DNA of 64,000 nt, taken from positions 160,143-224,142 of the forward strand of contig NZ_AWXZ01000007.1 in NCBI RefSeq assembly GCF_000496075.1. Reading direction: 5' to 3'. Position numbers and translations under genes: made by a program. Under the pieces are notes generated by a model that was not told the origin of the DNA, made no database searches, and saw only the letters and a program-made list of their open reading frames with translations. Of this stretch, positions 40,035-50,473 are shown in pieces; within the stretch, counting starts at the first letter, position 1; each line of letters starts with the position of its first letter. The stretch comes from Lutibaculum baratangense AMV1 (GTDB lineage Bacteria > Pseudomonadota > Alphaproteobacteria > Rhizobiales > Tepidamorphaceae).

Positions 40035-40206
40035 CACGCGCCTCGCACTGGGGGCCCGACCGGGTGCCCGAATCGTCATGGCCAGTCTGCCGAAGATCGT
40101 CCAGCCCCGCCCGGGGCGCCGCCATGAACCCGCCCGCTCCAAGGAACGGCAGCCCCATCACGCCCGCATTTCGGCCTGTCGGATCGTGGTCCACCTGCAG
40201 CGCAGA

Positions 40207-40250
40207 TGGGATGATTTGGGATAGCATGGGCATCTATGGGCGTCAATGGA
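40207..40250. promoter_or_regulatory. MraZ operator: TGGG array with 10-bp period
   Basis: On the plus strand TGGG occurs at 40207, 40217, 40227 and 40237, and TGGA at 40247, each exactly 10 bp apart. This matches the known MraZ operator (TGGGN direct repeats with 5-nt spacers). On the mraZ coding strand the motifs read CCCA. The array covers the -35 to -10 region of the candidate mraZ promoter, so binding should block transcription. Confidence 0.8.
40218..40246 (-). promoter_or_regulatory. Candidate mraZ promoter
   Basis: Minus strand TTGACG (40246-40241), a 17-nt spacer and TATCCC (40223-40218). The -35 is strong, the -10 weak. It predicts transcription from about 40211 and a leader of about 177 nt before mraZ. 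Confidence 0.5.
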
Positions 40251-40400
40251 ACGGAGTCGGTCGAGCATGAAAGGCCGGGTAACCTTGACGCCAGATTAAC
40301 CGCCCAACACTTAAGGCTAAGTTGATGAAAACCGGGGCGGAATCCGCCATCTGGCGGCCTGCGGGGGAGCAGGCGCCGGCAATGCTCGACCTCGAGACGG

Positions 40401-40785
<385 letters not shown>

Positions 40786-40789
40786 GCTC

Positions 40790-40818
40790 TATAAATGGAC
40801 GGAGCGCGGAGCGGTCAA
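40790..40818 (-). promoter_or_regulatory. rnpB promoter
   Basis: Minus strand TTGACC (40818-40813), 17-nt spacer, TTTATA (40795-40790). Transcription would begin close to the 5' base of P1. Confidence 0.65.
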
Positions 40819-40841
40819 GCGCAGGCCGGGCCCGGGCGCTC

Positions 40842-40878
40842 AAAAAGAAGAGGGGCCCGCGACCTGGCCGCGAGCCCC
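40842..40878 (-). terminator. Rho-independent terminator of the lytic transglycosylase gene
   Basis: Minus strand: GGGGC and CGCG pair with CGCG and GCCCC across one mismatch (40878-40852), followed by TCTTCTTTTTG. It lies 30 nt after the stop at 40908 and insulates the rnpB promoter. Confidence 0.75.
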
Positions 40879-40907
40879 CGAGGAACACCTGCTGCGACGG
40901 ACCGCGA

Positions 40908-41681
40908 TCAGGCGCTGCCCATCATCTGCTTCACCCGGGCGCAGTAGCGCGTGCTGATCGGGTTCATCGCCGTCGCGTAATGCCCGCCCTGATAGCGCAT
41001 GATCGTGCCGCAGATGTCGCCGCCGGCGAGCTGGTAGGCCGCGGCGAGGTACTTCATACCCCAGCGGAGGTTCGTGTCGGGGTCGTAGAGCGCCTTGACG
41101 CTGCCGCCATAGCCGATGCCGCGCGCCGTGGCCGGCTTGATCTGCATGAGGCCAACCTCTCCCGCGGCGCCTGTGACGCCGGGATTGAAGTTCGATTCGA
41201 CGCGCACGACGGCGCGCGCCAGGGCGACGGGGATGCCGCTGCGCTGCGCATGTGCCGCGATGAGGGCCTCGAGGCCTCCGGCGGCCGGCGCCGCGGCAGC
41301 CGCCGTGGCGGCGGAAGCCGGAGCGGGCTCCGCGACCTCGGGCTCGGCTGCCTGCTGCGTGGCGTCCGCGCCCTGCGCGTTCTCCGCCGGCGCAGGGATC
41401 ACGAGCGCCGCGGGGTCGGCGGACGTCGCGGCCTGGACGGGCGCGGCCATGTCGGCGTCGGGCGTCGTGGCGGCTTCTTCCTCCGGTGCGGCCTCGGCTG
41501 CGGCGGGAACGGCATCCGGAGCCGGGCCGGGCGAAGTTGCGGCCTCGGCCGCAGGCTCGGCCTGGCTCTGGGGGACGAGGGGGGCGGCGGGATCGTCCTG
41601 CACCTTCGCCATCGAGTGGACCGGGGCCAGGGTCGATCCGGCGACCAGGGCTGCGACGGCTGCACGCGCGTAGCGCTTCAT
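40908..41681 (-). CDS. Secreted lytic transglycosylase, SLT domain
   Basis: 257 residues. Signal peptide 1-24, then a long Ala/Pro/Glu-rich low-complexity region (about 28-135) and a C-terminal SLT (goose-lysozyme-like) domain at about 138-250. The catalytic glutamate is Glu162 in VESNFNP, followed by GEVGLMQIKPATA and the YDPDTNLRWGMKYL motif. It cleaves glycan strands to 1,6-anhydromuramyl products in the periplasm. The flexible linker may let the domain reach into the sacculus. Ends before a good terminator; transcribed towards rnpB and the dcw cluster. Confidence 0.9.
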   Translation of the reverse strand: MKRYARAAVAALVAGSTLAPVHSMAKVQDDPAAPLVPQSQAEPAAEAATSPGPAPDAVPAAAEAAPEEEAATTPDADMAAPVQAATSADPAALVIPAPAENAQGADATQQAAEPEVAEPAPASAATAAAAAPAAGGLEALIAAHAQRSGIPVALARAVVRVESNFNPGVTGAAGEVGLMQIKPATARGIGYGGSVKALYDPDTNLRWGMKYLAAAYQLAGGDICGTIMRYQGGHYATAMNPISTRYCARVKQMMGSA

Positions 41682-41836
41682 ATAACTCTCACCTCTCCAT
41701 GTTCGTCGCGGAGGACAAAGCCTCCGCAGGCGAGGCGGCGACCTACCGGCGGAGTGTGACGAGAACCGGCAGCGAATCGGGCGAGGAGGTGATGATTCCT
41801 TGACCTCGGAACTTTTCGCGGTGTTGTTGCACGGGG

Positions 41837-42547
41837 TTAACGGAGGTGCTGCAGGAGCCGCTCGAGGGTCAGAAGCGTCGACAGGTCGGCGATCCCGTCG
41901 CAGCGCTCCGGGCGCCAGTGGCGCTGGAAGGCGGAAATTACCGGCGCCTCCGCCGCACGCTTGGGCTCGTATCCGAGACGGACGAGGCCAGCACGCAGCG
42001 CCTCCGCCTCGCCCGATGCCAGTGGCCGCCGCCCCTCGCCTTCCGCGGGACAGGGCTCGCACCACAATCCCACGCCAGCCTCGCCCATGAGGCGCCACGG
42101 AAAGAGCTCGCCCGGATCCTCTTTTCGGGCCGGCGCCACGTCGGAATGGGCGAGCACGCGCTCCGGCGGGATCGGGTGCCGTTCGAGGATCTCGCGGCAG
42201 AGGTCGATCACGGCCGCGATCTGGACGTCCGGAAAGGACCGATAACCCCACTCGTGGCCGGGGTTCTGGATCTCGATGCCGACGGAGCGCGCGTTGATGT
42301 CCCGCGCTCCCGCCCAGAACGCGACGCCGGCGTGCCAGGCCCGCCTCTCCTCCGGCACGAGGCGCAGGACGCGACCGTCCTCGTGGACGAACCAGTGCGA
42401 GCTGACCTTCGCGACCGGATCGCGCAGCCGCGCCACCGCATCCTCCGCATCCGGCATGCCGGTGTAGTGGAGGAGCAGGATGTCGACGGGGCAGCCGCCG
42501 CGCTCGTCGTGGTTGGGTGACGGTGCGTCTGTGAAGGTCATGCTCAT
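41837..42547 (-). CDS. ampD: N-acetylmuramoyl-L-alanine amidase, AmpD type
   Basis: 236 residues with no signal peptide. An amidase_2 (PGRP-like) domain has His27 (LLLHYTG), Glu92 (VGIEIQNPG), His134 and Asp144 (LAHSDVAPARKEDPGELFPW), the usual zinc and catalytic set. A C-terminal peptidoglycan-binding helical segment follows (about 175-236). AmpD removes the stem peptide from anhydromuropeptides during cell-wall recycling, downstream of lytic transglycosylases such as its neighbour. The PG-binding tail is seen in AmiD; cytoplasmic location is inferred from the missing signal. Confidence 0.88.
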   Translation of the reverse strand: MSMTFTDAPSPNHDERGGCPVDILLLHYTGMPDAEDAVARLRDPVAKVSSHWFVHEDGRVLRLVPEERRAWHAGVAFWAGARDINARSVGIEIQNPGHEWGYRSFPDVQIAAVIDLCREILERHPIPPERVLAHSDVAPARKEDPGELFPWRLMGEAGVGLWCEPCPAEGEGRRPLASGEAEALRAGLVRLGYEPKRAAEAPVISAFQRHWRPERCDGIADLSTLLTLERLLQHLR

Positions 42548-42551
42548 CCGG

Positions 42552-43784
42552 TCAGGCGGGAAACTGGACGTGCTCGGGCCTCAGCCCCATGCCGATCAGC
42601 CGCGCCGGGATCCGCCGCGCCGGCGGAAACGCCCGAAGGAGCCGCAGCGGCCATGGCGGCGCCGGCCGCGACCGGCTCGCGAGCACGTTCGAGACAATCC
42701 TGTTTTGCAGGAAGACCTGCATGCGTTGCGTGCCCTTCGTCGGGGGCTCGCGGCGCGCCTGCACGGCGGCGAGATCCTCGTCGCCCGCCCGCCCGTCCCT
42801 CAATCGCGGCCCGAGGATGTTCGCGGTCGCCACCGCGTCCTGCACGGCGAGGTTCACGCCGACGCCGCCGATCGGCGACATGGCGTGGGCGGCGTCCCCG
42901 ATGCAGATGAGCCCCTCCCGGTGCCAGCGCTCCAGACGGTCGACCGTCACCGTGAGCAGGCTCAGATCGTCCCAGGAGGAGAGCGCGTCGACGCTGTCGG
43001 CGAGAAACGGCGCGAGACTGGCGATCTCGTCGCGAATGGCGCCGACCCCGCGACGCCGATACTCGTCGGCCGAGCCCTTCGGGATGACGAAGGCGACCTG
43101 CCAGTAGTCGCCGCGGTCGATCAGCACGAGAACGCGGCCGGCATCGAAGCGGCCGAGCGAGCTCTCGGGATCGTCACCGCGACGCGGGACGCGCATCCAC
43201 AGGACGTCCATCGGCGCCCCGAGATCGAGGACCCGGGACCCGACCGCCGAGCGCAGCTCGGAATGCCGCCCGTCGGCCGCCACGACGAGCTCGGCGCGGA
43301 TCTCGATCGGCCCCTCCTCGTCGCGCGCCCTCACCCCGACGACGCGGCCGCCCTCTTCCAGCACGCCGAGCCCCTTCGTGCCCATGCGCAGATCGAAGGC
43401 GGCATGGCGCCTCCCCTCCTCCGCCAGGAAGTTCAGGAAGTCCCACTGCGGCATGAAGGCTATGTACTTGGCGACGGTCGGAAGGTGCGAGAAGTCGGCC
43501 ACCGTGATCGTTTCGTCGCCGACCTGCCCCATCAGGACGGGCGCCTTCTGGTGCGGCAGCTTCAGGAACCTCTCGAGCAGCCCGAGCTCGTGCATCACCT
43601 GCATGGTGGAGGGGTGGATCGTGTCGCCCCGGAAGTCGCGGAGGAAGTCGCCGTGCTTCTCGAGCACGACCACCGGCACGCCGCCGCGGGCCAGCAGAAA
43701 GCCGGCCATCATCCCCGCCGGCCCGCCGCCGACGATGCAGCAGCGGGTGGATATCGACCGGACGCTCTCGGACTGGGCGCTCAT
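42552..43784 (-). CDS. FAD-dependent oxidoreductase (PHBH-fold monooxygenase family)
   Basis: 410 residues. CCIVGGGPAGMMAGFLLARGG binds the ADP part of FAD in the first 35 residues, VVAADGRHSELR is the DG motif, and GLICIGDAAHAMSPIGGVGVNLAVQDA is the GD motif. This is the FAD_binding_3 fold of aromatic hydroxylases, UbiH-like enzymes and geranylgeranyl reductases. The substrate cannot be named; the C-terminal segment (RLLRAFPPARRIPARLIGMGLRPEHV) is a hallmark of a widespread uncharacterised subgroup. It lies 4 nt before ampD and is probably cotranscribed with it. Confidence 0.82.
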   Translation of the reverse strand: MSAQSESVRSISTRCCIVGGGPAGMMAGFLLARGGVPVVVLEKHGDFLRDFRGDTIHPSTMQVMHELGLLERFLKLPHQKAPVLMGQVGDETITVADFSHLPTVAKYIAFMPQWDFLNFLAEEGRRHAAFDLRMGTKGLGVLEEGGRVVGVRARDEEGPIEIRAELVVAADGRHSELRSAVGSRVLDLGAPMDVLWMRVPRRGDDPESSLGRFDAGRVLVLIDRGDYWQVAFVIPKGSADEYRRRGVGAIRDEIASLAPFLADSVDALSSWDDLSLLTVTVDRLERWHREGLICIGDAAHAMSPIGGVGVNLAVQDAVATANILGPRLRDGRAGDEDLAAVQARREPPTKGTQRMQVFLQNRIVSNVLASRSRPAPPWPLRLLRAFPPARRIPARLIGMGLRPEHVQFPA

Positions 43785-43837
43785 GGTGACCCTCCTACCG
43801 CGGCGAACCTATCAGAGCCCGCCCGATGCCGGGAGGC

Positions 43838-44758
43838 TCACGTGCGGCTGGTGACCGGTGGCGGGGCCTGCCGTCGCCTGCCCTCCCGCACGGTGATGAT
43901 GAACACGCCCGAGAGCGTCAGGAGCCCGCCGACGACGATGCGCCAGGTGACGACGTCGCCGAGGAGGACGATCCCGAGCACCGCGCCGAACACCGGCGCC
44001 AGGAGCGCGAAGGGCGCGACGCGCGTGATCTCGTGGCGCTGCAGGATCCAGTAGAAGCCGCCATGGCCGACGAGGCTGACGCCGACGGCCGTGAAGGCCA
44101 CGGCCGCCCAGCCATAGAGGCTCGCGTCGAGGAGCCGCGCGACGGGCTGATCCTCCATGAGGAGCGACAGGGCGAAAATCGGGGGCCAGGTGCCGAACCC
44201 CACCCAGGCCTGCATGTCGTAGACCGAGACGCCGCGAACCATTCGCATGAAGATCTGCGCCACCGCCATCGAAAGCGCCGCGACAATGACCATCAGGAGC
44301 GCCGGCCAGTACTCGAGCACCGTCGGGTCGAACCCCATGAGGGCGACGCCCCCGAACGCGATGACGATCGCGGCGAGCCGCCACGGCCCCAGCCGCTCGC
44401 CGAGGAAGACGACGGAGAGCACCGTCGAGATCGGCGGCCCGAGCTGGAGACCGATCGCGATCGGCCCGATGTCGTCGGCCCAGGCGAGCGACAGGATCAT
44501 CGCGGCGAAATGGCCGGCACCGGCGAGGAAGGCGATGGCGAGCACGTTGCCCATCTGGCCCGGATGCCACCGCATGAAAGGCAGCATGAGCAGCCACACG
44601 ACGAAGAACCGCGTCGCGATGAACATGAGCGGCGGCAGGTCGGTGACGGCGAGCTTCGAGACGACGAAGTTCGCGCCCCAGATGAGCTGGACCAGAAGGA
44701 GAAGGCCGAGGTGCGAAGGCGGGAAGAAGCCATGCTGCACCGGCTGCGCCGGCGTCAA
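43838..44758 (-). CDS. EamA/DMT-family transporter
   Basis: 306 residues with ten predicted transmembrane helices in two EamA repeats (about 15-145 and 160-295). LIWGANFVVSKLAVTDLPPL and LGERLGPWRLAAIVIAFGGV are typical first-repeat landmarks, APVFGAVLGIVLLGD the second. Such proteins export amino acids or metabolites; the substrate is unknown. ATG 44758 overlaps the djlA-like stop as ATGA. Confidence 0.85.
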   Translation of the reverse strand: MTPAQPVQHGFFPPSHLGLLLLVQLIWGANFVVSKLAVTDLPPLMFIATRFFVVWLLMLPFMRWHPGQMGNVLAIAFLAGAGHFAAMILSLAWADDIGPIAIGLQLGPPISTVLSVVFLGERLGPWRLAAIVIAFGGVALMGFDPTVLEYWPALLMVIVAALSMAVAQIFMRMVRGVSVYDMQAWVGFGTWPPIFALSLLMEDQPVARLLDASLYGWAAVAFTAVGVSLVGHGGFYWILQRHEITRVAPFALLAPVFGAVLGIVLLGDVVTWRIVVGGLLTLSGVFIITVREGRRRQAPPPVTSRT

Positions 44759-45474
44759 AGGCCGCGCTCCTGCGCGATGCGGTCATAGGCTGCGTTGATG
44801 GCGGCGAGCCGTTCCGTGGCGACCCTCACGAATTCCTCTGGCAGGCCTCGAGCGATCGCCCGGTCGGGGTGGTTCTCGACGACGAGGGCGCGGTAGCGCT
44901 TGCGGATCGTCTCGGCGTCGGCGTCCGGAGACAGGCCGAGCACGGTGTAGGGATCGCTTCCGGCCGCGACGTGACGCGCCGCGATGCGGCGGAAGTCGGC
45001 CTCGCCGAAGCCGAAGATCGAGGCGACATCGGAGAGGTAGGCGAGCTCGCGCTCGTGAACCGCGCCGTCGGCCTTCGCGATCTCGAACAGCGCGTCGAGA
45101 ACGTCTTCCAGGAGCGCCCGGTCCTCACCGAACTGGTCTGCGATCTGCTTGGCGTAGGCCTGGTAGCCGTCGACCGTCTGCTGGGCGAGATGGAAAAGCC
45201 GCTCGACGTTCCTCCGCTCCGACTCCGAAACCTCGACGACACGACCGAAGGCCTGGACCTCGTCAGCGGTCACGATGCCGTCCGCCCTCGCCATCTTCGC
45301 CGAAAGCGCGATGACGCCCATCGTGAAGACGATCTGGCGCCTCGCCTCGGCGGCTTCCGGCGATTCCTGACGGTCGAAGGCATAGTGGCCGGCCACCGCG
45401 CCCAGGAGCGCCCCGATAGGACCACCGACCGCCATTCCGGCGGCCGCGCCGCCTAACTTTCCCCAGAGACTCAT
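44755..45474 (-). CDS. djlA: DjlA-like membrane co-chaperone (TerB + DnaJ)
   Basis: 239 residues. A Gly/Ala-rich hydrophobic N-terminus (about 6-30) could anchor it in the membrane as in E. coli DjlA; a TerB-like helical domain follows (about 45-160), then a C-terminal J domain (about 172-236) with YTVLGLSPDADAETIRKRYR and the HPD triad in VENHPDRAI. J proteins stimulate DnaK ATPase. The topology is inferred. It is divergent from the 5-oxoprolinase gene over 165 bp. Confidence 0.85.
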   Translation of the reverse strand: MSLWGKLGGAAAGMAVGGPIGALLGAVAGHYAFDRQESPEAAEARRQIVFTMGVIALSAKMARADGIVTADEVQAFGRVVEVSESERRNVERLFHLAQQTVDGYQAYAKQIADQFGEDRALLEDVLDALFEIAKADGAVHERELAYLSDVASIFGFGEADFRRIAARHVAAGSDPYTVLGLSPDADAETIRKRYRALVVENHPDRAIARGLPEEFVRVATERLAAINAAYDRIAQERGL

Positions 45475-45639
45475 GGGTCCGTCTTATAGGGCAGGCTACC
45501 ATCGGGGGACAGGCGCAGAGGCCGCATCGTCTCGCGGGGAAGCCATGCCGAAGACGCATGCTCGAGCCATGCCCCTCGACCACGGGCGGGCCCGCAAGCT
45601 ATGTGGAGCATCCGATTGCAGACGCGAAGGTGAGCGGAC

Positions 45640-48600
45640 ATGAGCGGCAAGTGGGACTTCTGGATCGACCGTGGCGGCACGTTCACCGACATCGTCGCCC
45701 GGCGGCCGGACGGCGACATCGTCGCCCACAAGCTCCTGTCGGAGAACCCGGAAGCCTATCGCGACGCCGCGATCCAGGGCATCCGCGACCTCCTCGGGAT
45801 CGGCAGCGGGGATCCGATCCCGTCGGACCTCATCGCCGCCGTGAAGATGGGCACGACCGTGGCGACGAACGCCCTGCTCGAGCGCAAGGGCGACCGGACG
45901 CTGCTGGTCGTCACCGAAGGCTTCGCGGACGGGCTCGAGATCGGCTACCAGGCCCGTCCGAAGCTCTTTGCCCGCCACATCGTGAAGCCCGAGCTCCTCT
46001 ACGAGCGGGTGATCGAGGTGAAGGAGCGGGCGAACGCGGCCGGCGAGGTCCTCGTGCCGCTCGACATCGAGAGCGCCCGTGCCGGTCTGCAGCAGGCTTA
46101 CGACGACGGCATCCGCGCCTGCGCCATCGTCTTCATGCACGGCTATCGCTTCGCCGACCACGAGAAGGCGGTCGCCTCCCTCGCCCGCGAGATCGGCTTC
46201 ACCCAGGTCTCCGTGAGCCACGAGGTGTCGCCGCTCATGAAGTTCGTCGGCCGCGGCGACACGACCGTCGTCGACGCCTACCTCTCGCCGATCCTGCGCC
46301 GCTACGTGGAGCAGGTCGCGGGCGAGCTCGACGCGAAGCCGTCGGATCTCGCGGACGCTGCCGATATCGGGGAGCAGGGCGCGAGCGAAGGCCCTCGCCT
46401 CATGTTCATGCAGAGCCACGGCGGGCTCACCGCGGCCGATCTCTTCCAGGGCAAGGACGCGATCCTCTCCGGCCCCGCCGGCGGCGTGGTCGGCGCGGTC
46501 GAGACGAGCCGGATGGCGGGCTTCGAGCGCATGATCGGCTTCGACATGGGCGGCACCTCGACCGACGTCTCGCACTATGACGGCGAGTTCGAGCGGACCT
46601 TCGAGACCGAGGTCGCGGGCGTGAGGATGCGCGCGCCGATGATGCGCATCCACACCGTCGCGGCCGGCGGCGGTTCGATCCTCCACTATGACGGCTCGCG
46701 CTTCCGCGTAGGGCCCGATTCGGCCGGCGCCAACCCCGGCCCCCGCTGCTACCGCCGCGGCGGGCCACTCGCGGTCACCGACGCGAACGTGATGCTCGGA
46801 AAGATCTCCGCGGAGTTCTTCCCTGCGATCTTCGGCCCGGATCGCGACGAGCGGCTCGACGTCGACGGCGTGCGCCAGGCCTTCGCGGAGCTCAGCGCGC
46901 AGATCGGCGACGGCCGCTCGCCCGAGGACGTGGCCGAAGGCTTCCTGCGCATCGCGGTCGAGAACATGGCGAACGCCATCAAGAAGATCTCCGTCGAGCG
47001 CGGCTACGACGTCGCCGACTACGTGCTGACGACCTTCGGCGGCGCCGGCGCCCAGCACGCCTGCCTGATCGCCGACACGCTCGGCATGAAGACGGTGCTG
47101 ATCCACCCGCTCGCCGGCATCCTCTCGGCCTACGGCATGGGCCTCGCCGACATCCGCGCGAACCGCCAGCAGGCGATCGAGGCCCGGCTTGCCGACGACG
47201 TGATGAAGACGGTCTCAGCCACCGCCGATCGCCTGGCGACGGAGAACGCGGCCGAGCTCGTCGCGCAGGGCGTGCCGGAGCGCGACGTCGAGGTCGTCCG
47301 CAAGGCGCATCTGCGCTACGCCGGCACCGACACGCCGATCGTCGTCCCCCTCGCCTCCCCCGAGGAGATGCGCGCGACCTTCGAGCGCGAGCACAAGGTG
47401 CAGTTCGGCTTCACCACGCCCGACAAGGCCATCGTCGTCGAGGCGATCGAGGTCGAGAGCCTCGGGGGATCGGCACGTCGCGAGGAGCCGGACCACGAGA
47501 CGGTGTCGGGAGATCCCTCTCCCATGGCCGAGACGCGCGTCTTCGCTGGCGGCGAGTGGCGCGAGGCGAAGGTCTTCGAGCGCGAGAGGCTGAAGCCCGG
47601 ACAGACGGTCTCTGGCCCGGCGCTGATCGTGGAGAGGCACAACACGGTCGTCGTCGAGGAGGGCTGGCAGGCGGAGATGACGCCGAAGCTGCACCTCGTG
47701 TTGCGGCGGGTGAAGGCGCTTCAGCGCCGCCACGCGATCGGCACGGAGGCCGATCCGGTGATGCTCGAGGTCTTCAACAACCTCTTCATGTCGATCGCCG
47801 AGCAGATGGGCGTGACGCTCGAGAAGACCGCCTATTCCGTCAACATCAAGGAGCGGCTCGACTTCTCCTGCGCGGTCTTCGCGGCCGACGGGGCGCTGAT
47901 CGCGAACGCCCCGCACATGCCGGTGCATCTCGGCTCGATGGACCGCAGCGTCATGGCGGTGATCGAGCAGAACCCCTCGATCAGGCCGGGCGACGTCTTC
48001 GTCCTCAACGCCCCCTATAACGGCGGCACGCACCTGCCGGACATCACCGTCGTCACGCCCGTCTTCGACGAGGAGGACGACACGAGGATCCTCTTCTGGG
48101 TCGCGAGCCGCGGGCACCATGCCGATGTCGGCGGAAAGGCGCCGGGATCGATGACGCCGCGGGCGACGACGATCGAGGAGGAAGGCGTCCTCATCGACAA
48201 CTTCCAGCTCGTCGACCAGGGCCGCTTCCGCGAGGCGGAGCTGCGCGAGCTTCTCGGCTCCGGCCCCTGGCCCTGCCGGAACCCCGCGCAGAACATCGCC
48301 GACCTCCGCGCCCAGATCGCGGCGAACGAGAAGGGCGTCGCCGAGCTCAGGAAGATGATCGGCCATTTCGGTCTCGAGATCGTGCAGGCCTATATGGGCC
48401 ACGTGCAGGACAACGCGGAGGAGAGCGTGCGGCGCTTCATCGACGCGCTGCACGACTGCGAGTTCGCCTACGAGATGGATCAGGGATCGGTCATCAAGGT
48501 GAAGATCACCGTCGACCGCGAGAGACGACAGGCCACCGTCGACTTCACCGGCACGAGCCCGCAGCAGAACTCGAACTTCAACGCGCCCCGCCCCGTGACC

Positions 48601-49278
48601 CGCGCGGCGGTGCTCTACGTCTTCCGCTGCATGGTCGACGACGAGATCCCGATGAACGCCGGCTGCCTGAAGCCGATCGACATCGTCGTGCCGGACGACT
48701 GCATGCTCGCGCCGAAATACCCGGCCGCCGTCGTGGCCGGGAACGTGGAGGTGAGCCAGGCCGTCACCGACACGCTGTTCGGGGCGCTCGGCGCCATGGC
48801 GGCGGCGCAGGGCACGATGAACAACTTCAACTTCGGCAACGACACCTACCAGTATTACGAGACGATCTGCGGCGGCTCCGGTGCGGGGCCCGGCTGGAAC
48901 GGCACCTCCGCCGTCCACACCCACATGACGAACACGCGCCTGACCGACCCCGAGGTGCTCGAGTTCCGCTATCCCGTGATCCTCGAGAGCTTCAAGGTGC
49001 GCCGCGGCTCGGGCGGGCGCGGCAAGTGGACCGGCGGCGACGGGACGCTGCGGACGATCCGCTTCCTCGAGCGGATGGACGTGTCGCTGCTGACCGGCCA
49101 CCGCCGCGTGCCCCCATTCGGCCTCGACGGCGGCGAGCCCGGCGAATGCGGCGAGAACGCCGTGCGGCGGAAGGACGGCACGGTCGAGCGGCTCGAAGGG
49201 TGCGATCAGACCGTCTGCGAGCCGGGCGACGCGATCGTCATCAAGACACCCTCGGGGGGAGGATACGGGCGGGGCTAG
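45640..49278 (+). CDS. 5-oxoprolinase (ATP-hydrolysing), HyuA-HyuB fused
   Basis: 1212 residues. The N-terminal half (to about 690) is hydantoinase [34 protein letters not shown] and [16 protein letters not shown] (actin-like ATP site). The C-terminal half (about 702-1210) is hydantoinase [25 protein letters not shown], and ends in [10 protein letters not shown]. One-chain fusions of this kind act as ATP-dependent 5-oxoprolinase, opening pyroglutamate to glutamate, as in the eukaryotic glutathione cycle; a hydantoinase-type substrate cannot be excluded. AAGGTGAG lies 6 nt before the ATG. No hydantoin racemase or transporter is adjacent. Confidence 0.9.
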   Translation: MSGKWDFWIDRGGTFTDIVARRPDGDIVAHKLLSENPEAYRDAAIQGIRDLLGIGSGDPIPSDLIAAVKMGTTVATNALLERKGDRTLLVVTEGFADGLEIGYQARPKLFARHIVKPELLYERVIEVKERANAAGEVLVPLDIESARAGLQQAYDDGIRACAIVFMHGYRFADHEKAVASLAREIGFTQVSVSHEVSPLMKFVGRGDTTVVDAYLSPILRRYVEQVAGELDAKPSDLADAADIGEQGASEGPRLMFMQSHGGLTAADLFQGKDAILSGPAGGVVGAVETSRMAGFERMIGFDMGGTSTDVSHYDGEFERTFETEVAGVRMRAPMMRIHTVAAGGGSILHYDGSRFRVGPDSAGANPGPRCYRRGGPLAVTDANVMLGKISAEFFPAIFGPDRDERLDVDGVRQAFAELSAQIGDGRSPEDVAEGFLRIAVENMANAIKKISVERGYDVADYVLTTFGGAGAQHACLIADTLGMKTVLIHPLAGILSAYGMGLADIRANRQQAIEARLADDVMKTVSATADRLATENAAELVAQGVPERDVEVVRKAHLRYAGTDTPIVVPLASPEEMRATFEREHKVQFGFTTPDKAIVVEAIEVESLGGSARREEPDHETVSGDPSPMAETRVFAGGEWREAKVFERERLKPGQTVSGPALIVERHNTVVVEEGWQAEMTPKLHLVLRRVKALQRRHAIGTEADPVMLEVFNNLFMSIAEQMGVTLEKTAYSVNIKERLDFSCAVFAADGALIANAPHMPVHLGSMDRSVMAVIEQNPSIRPGDVFVLNAPYNGGTHLPDITVVTPVFDEEDDTRILFWVASRGHHADVGGKAPGSMTPRATTIEEEGVLIDNFQLVDQGRFREAELRELLGSGPWPCRNPAQNIADLRAQIAANEKGVAELRKMIGHFGLEIVQAYMGHVQDNAEESVRRFIDALHDCEFAYEMDQGSVIKVKITVDRERRQATVDFTGTSPQQNSNFNAPRPVTRAAVLYVFRCMVDDEIPMNAGCLKPIDIVVPDDCMLAPKYPAAVVAGNVEVSQAVTDTLFGALGAMAAAQGTMNNFNFGNDTYQYYETICGGSGAGPGWNGTSAVHTHMTNTRLTDPEVLEFRYPVILESFKVRRGSGGRGKWTGGDGTLRTIRFLERMDVSLLTGHRRVPPFGLDGGEPGECGENAVRRKDGTVERLEGCDQTVCEPGDAIVIKTPSGGGYGRG

Positions 49279-49302
49279 CTTCGCGAGGTGTCGACCGACT
49301 CT

Positions 49303-50274
49303 TCAGCCCTGCCAGTCGGCGTCGGCGCCCCGCGTGTCCAGATGGACGAACGTGCTGTAGACGCCGATACCGCCGCTGAACTCTCCTCGATGGCGCATCG
49401 CCCGCAGGCTTGCGGCCCAGTCGGCAGCCCCGCTGTTCGACTGGACGTAGAAGTCGATCGCGTTGAACTCGACGTGCTGGCTCTTTTTCGCTCCGCCGAT
49501 CGCCTCGTTGTAGGCGGGCGTACGGTAGACGCTGAGCGTCCGCACCGGCGCCGCCAATTGGTCGCGCAGCGCATCAAGAACTTCGATCGTCCGCCTGATG
49601 TTGTTCCAGCTTTGCCGGGGCGGAAGGCCGTTCAGACCATAGCCGCGGCTCTGGGGATTGAGATGGGCGCCACCCATGACGAGGAGCTCGTAAGGCTTGA
49701 AGTTCCTGATGCTCCAACCATTGAAGTGGGTCGCGAACTCGGCCGCTAGGTCGCCTCTCGCCGATGCCGTCGAGGCATCACGCCCCCCGTCTTCTGCCGT
49801 CGTGATGAGCCGTCGCTGGAAGCTGTCGAACCGGCCGGTCTCGAACAGGTGGCGCTCCGACTTCCGCCGCCGGACCAGGCCGGGAAGCACCACCTTCTTG
49901 CCGTCGATTGTGCCATACACCCAGCGCTCGAACTCAGCCGCAGCACCCGATGAGTCACCGCCGTTGAGCTTCCTCAGCAGCGTGGAGCCTCTGAGGGCGC
50001 CATCGCCGACATTGAAGGCGAAGGACACGAGAGCTGAATACTCGCCTTCGGTGATCTGCACCTGAACGAGATCCTGAACCGTCCGCTCGTGTTTCTCCAG
50101 GTCCCGTTGCAGAAGCTGCTCAGCCTCGCTTTCCGTGATCCTGTTGCCGGGCCTCGCCGCCTCGCCGGTGTGACCATAGCCGATGGTCCACACACCCACG
50201 GGATCGATATAGGCGTCGAGACGAAGACCCTCGAAATGTTTGATGAGACAAAGCCCGTTCTCCGAGATCGACAT
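49303..50274 (-). CDS. Two-domain peptidoglycan hydrolase: GH24 lysozyme + M15 peptidase
   Basis: 323 residues. The N-terminal domain (1-150) is phage-type GH24 muramidase with the catalytic triad spaced as in T4 lysozyme: Glu15, Asp24, Thr30 (E-x8-D-x5-T) in HFEGLRLDAYIDPVGVWTIG. The C-terminal domain (about 175-320) is Peptidase_M15-like, with metal ligands His267 and Asp274 (SQHVEFNAIDFY) and His311 (FVHLDTRG). It would cut both glycan and peptide. No signal peptide is seen, as for holin-dependent endolysins. No holin, spanin or other phage gene is nearby, so it is either a domesticated endolysin or an independent toxin-like enzyme. Codon use is somewhat less GC-rich than the neighbours. 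Confidence 0.88.
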   Translation of the reverse strand: MSISENGLCLIKHFEGLRLDAYIDPVGVWTIGYGHTGEAARPGNRITESEAEQLLQRDLEKHERTVQDLVQVQITEGEYSALVSFAFNVGDGALRGSTLLRKLNGGDSSGAAAEFERWVYGTIDGKKVVLPGLVRRRKSERHLFETGRFDSFQRRLITTAEDGGRDASTASARGDLAAEFATHFNGWSIRNFKPYELLVMGGAHLNPQSRGYGLNGLPPRQSWNNIRRTIEVLDALRDQLAAPVRTLSVYRTPAYNEAIGGAKKSQHVEFNAIDFYVQSNSGAADWAASLRAMRHRGEFSGGIGVYSTFVHLDTRGADADWQG

Positions 50275-50473
50275 GCCGTTGCCCTCTGCAGCCTTGCGCG
50301 GCTCACTGGGACGACTGCCTCCGGTGAGGAGACGCGCGCATCAACGGCTTGATAGCTACCACAACTCCTGGTTGCGCTCCAGTGGCGACATCAGATCCAT
50401 AGATGGCTTGGAAATGCGGCGCACCTCGTCGCCTGCCTCGGCACCGCCGGGAGCAGTCCGGCGCGCACAACTC

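Noticed and set aside
45496..47106. A 536-codon minus-strand frame inside the 5-oxoprolinase gene
   Set aside because: Low-complexity Arg/Asp/His-rich translation opposite clear hydantoinase A motifs.
50445..50463. CGCCGG/CCGGCG hairpin after the extensin-like gene
   Set aside because: Only 6 bp with no T-tract; too weak to list as a terminator.
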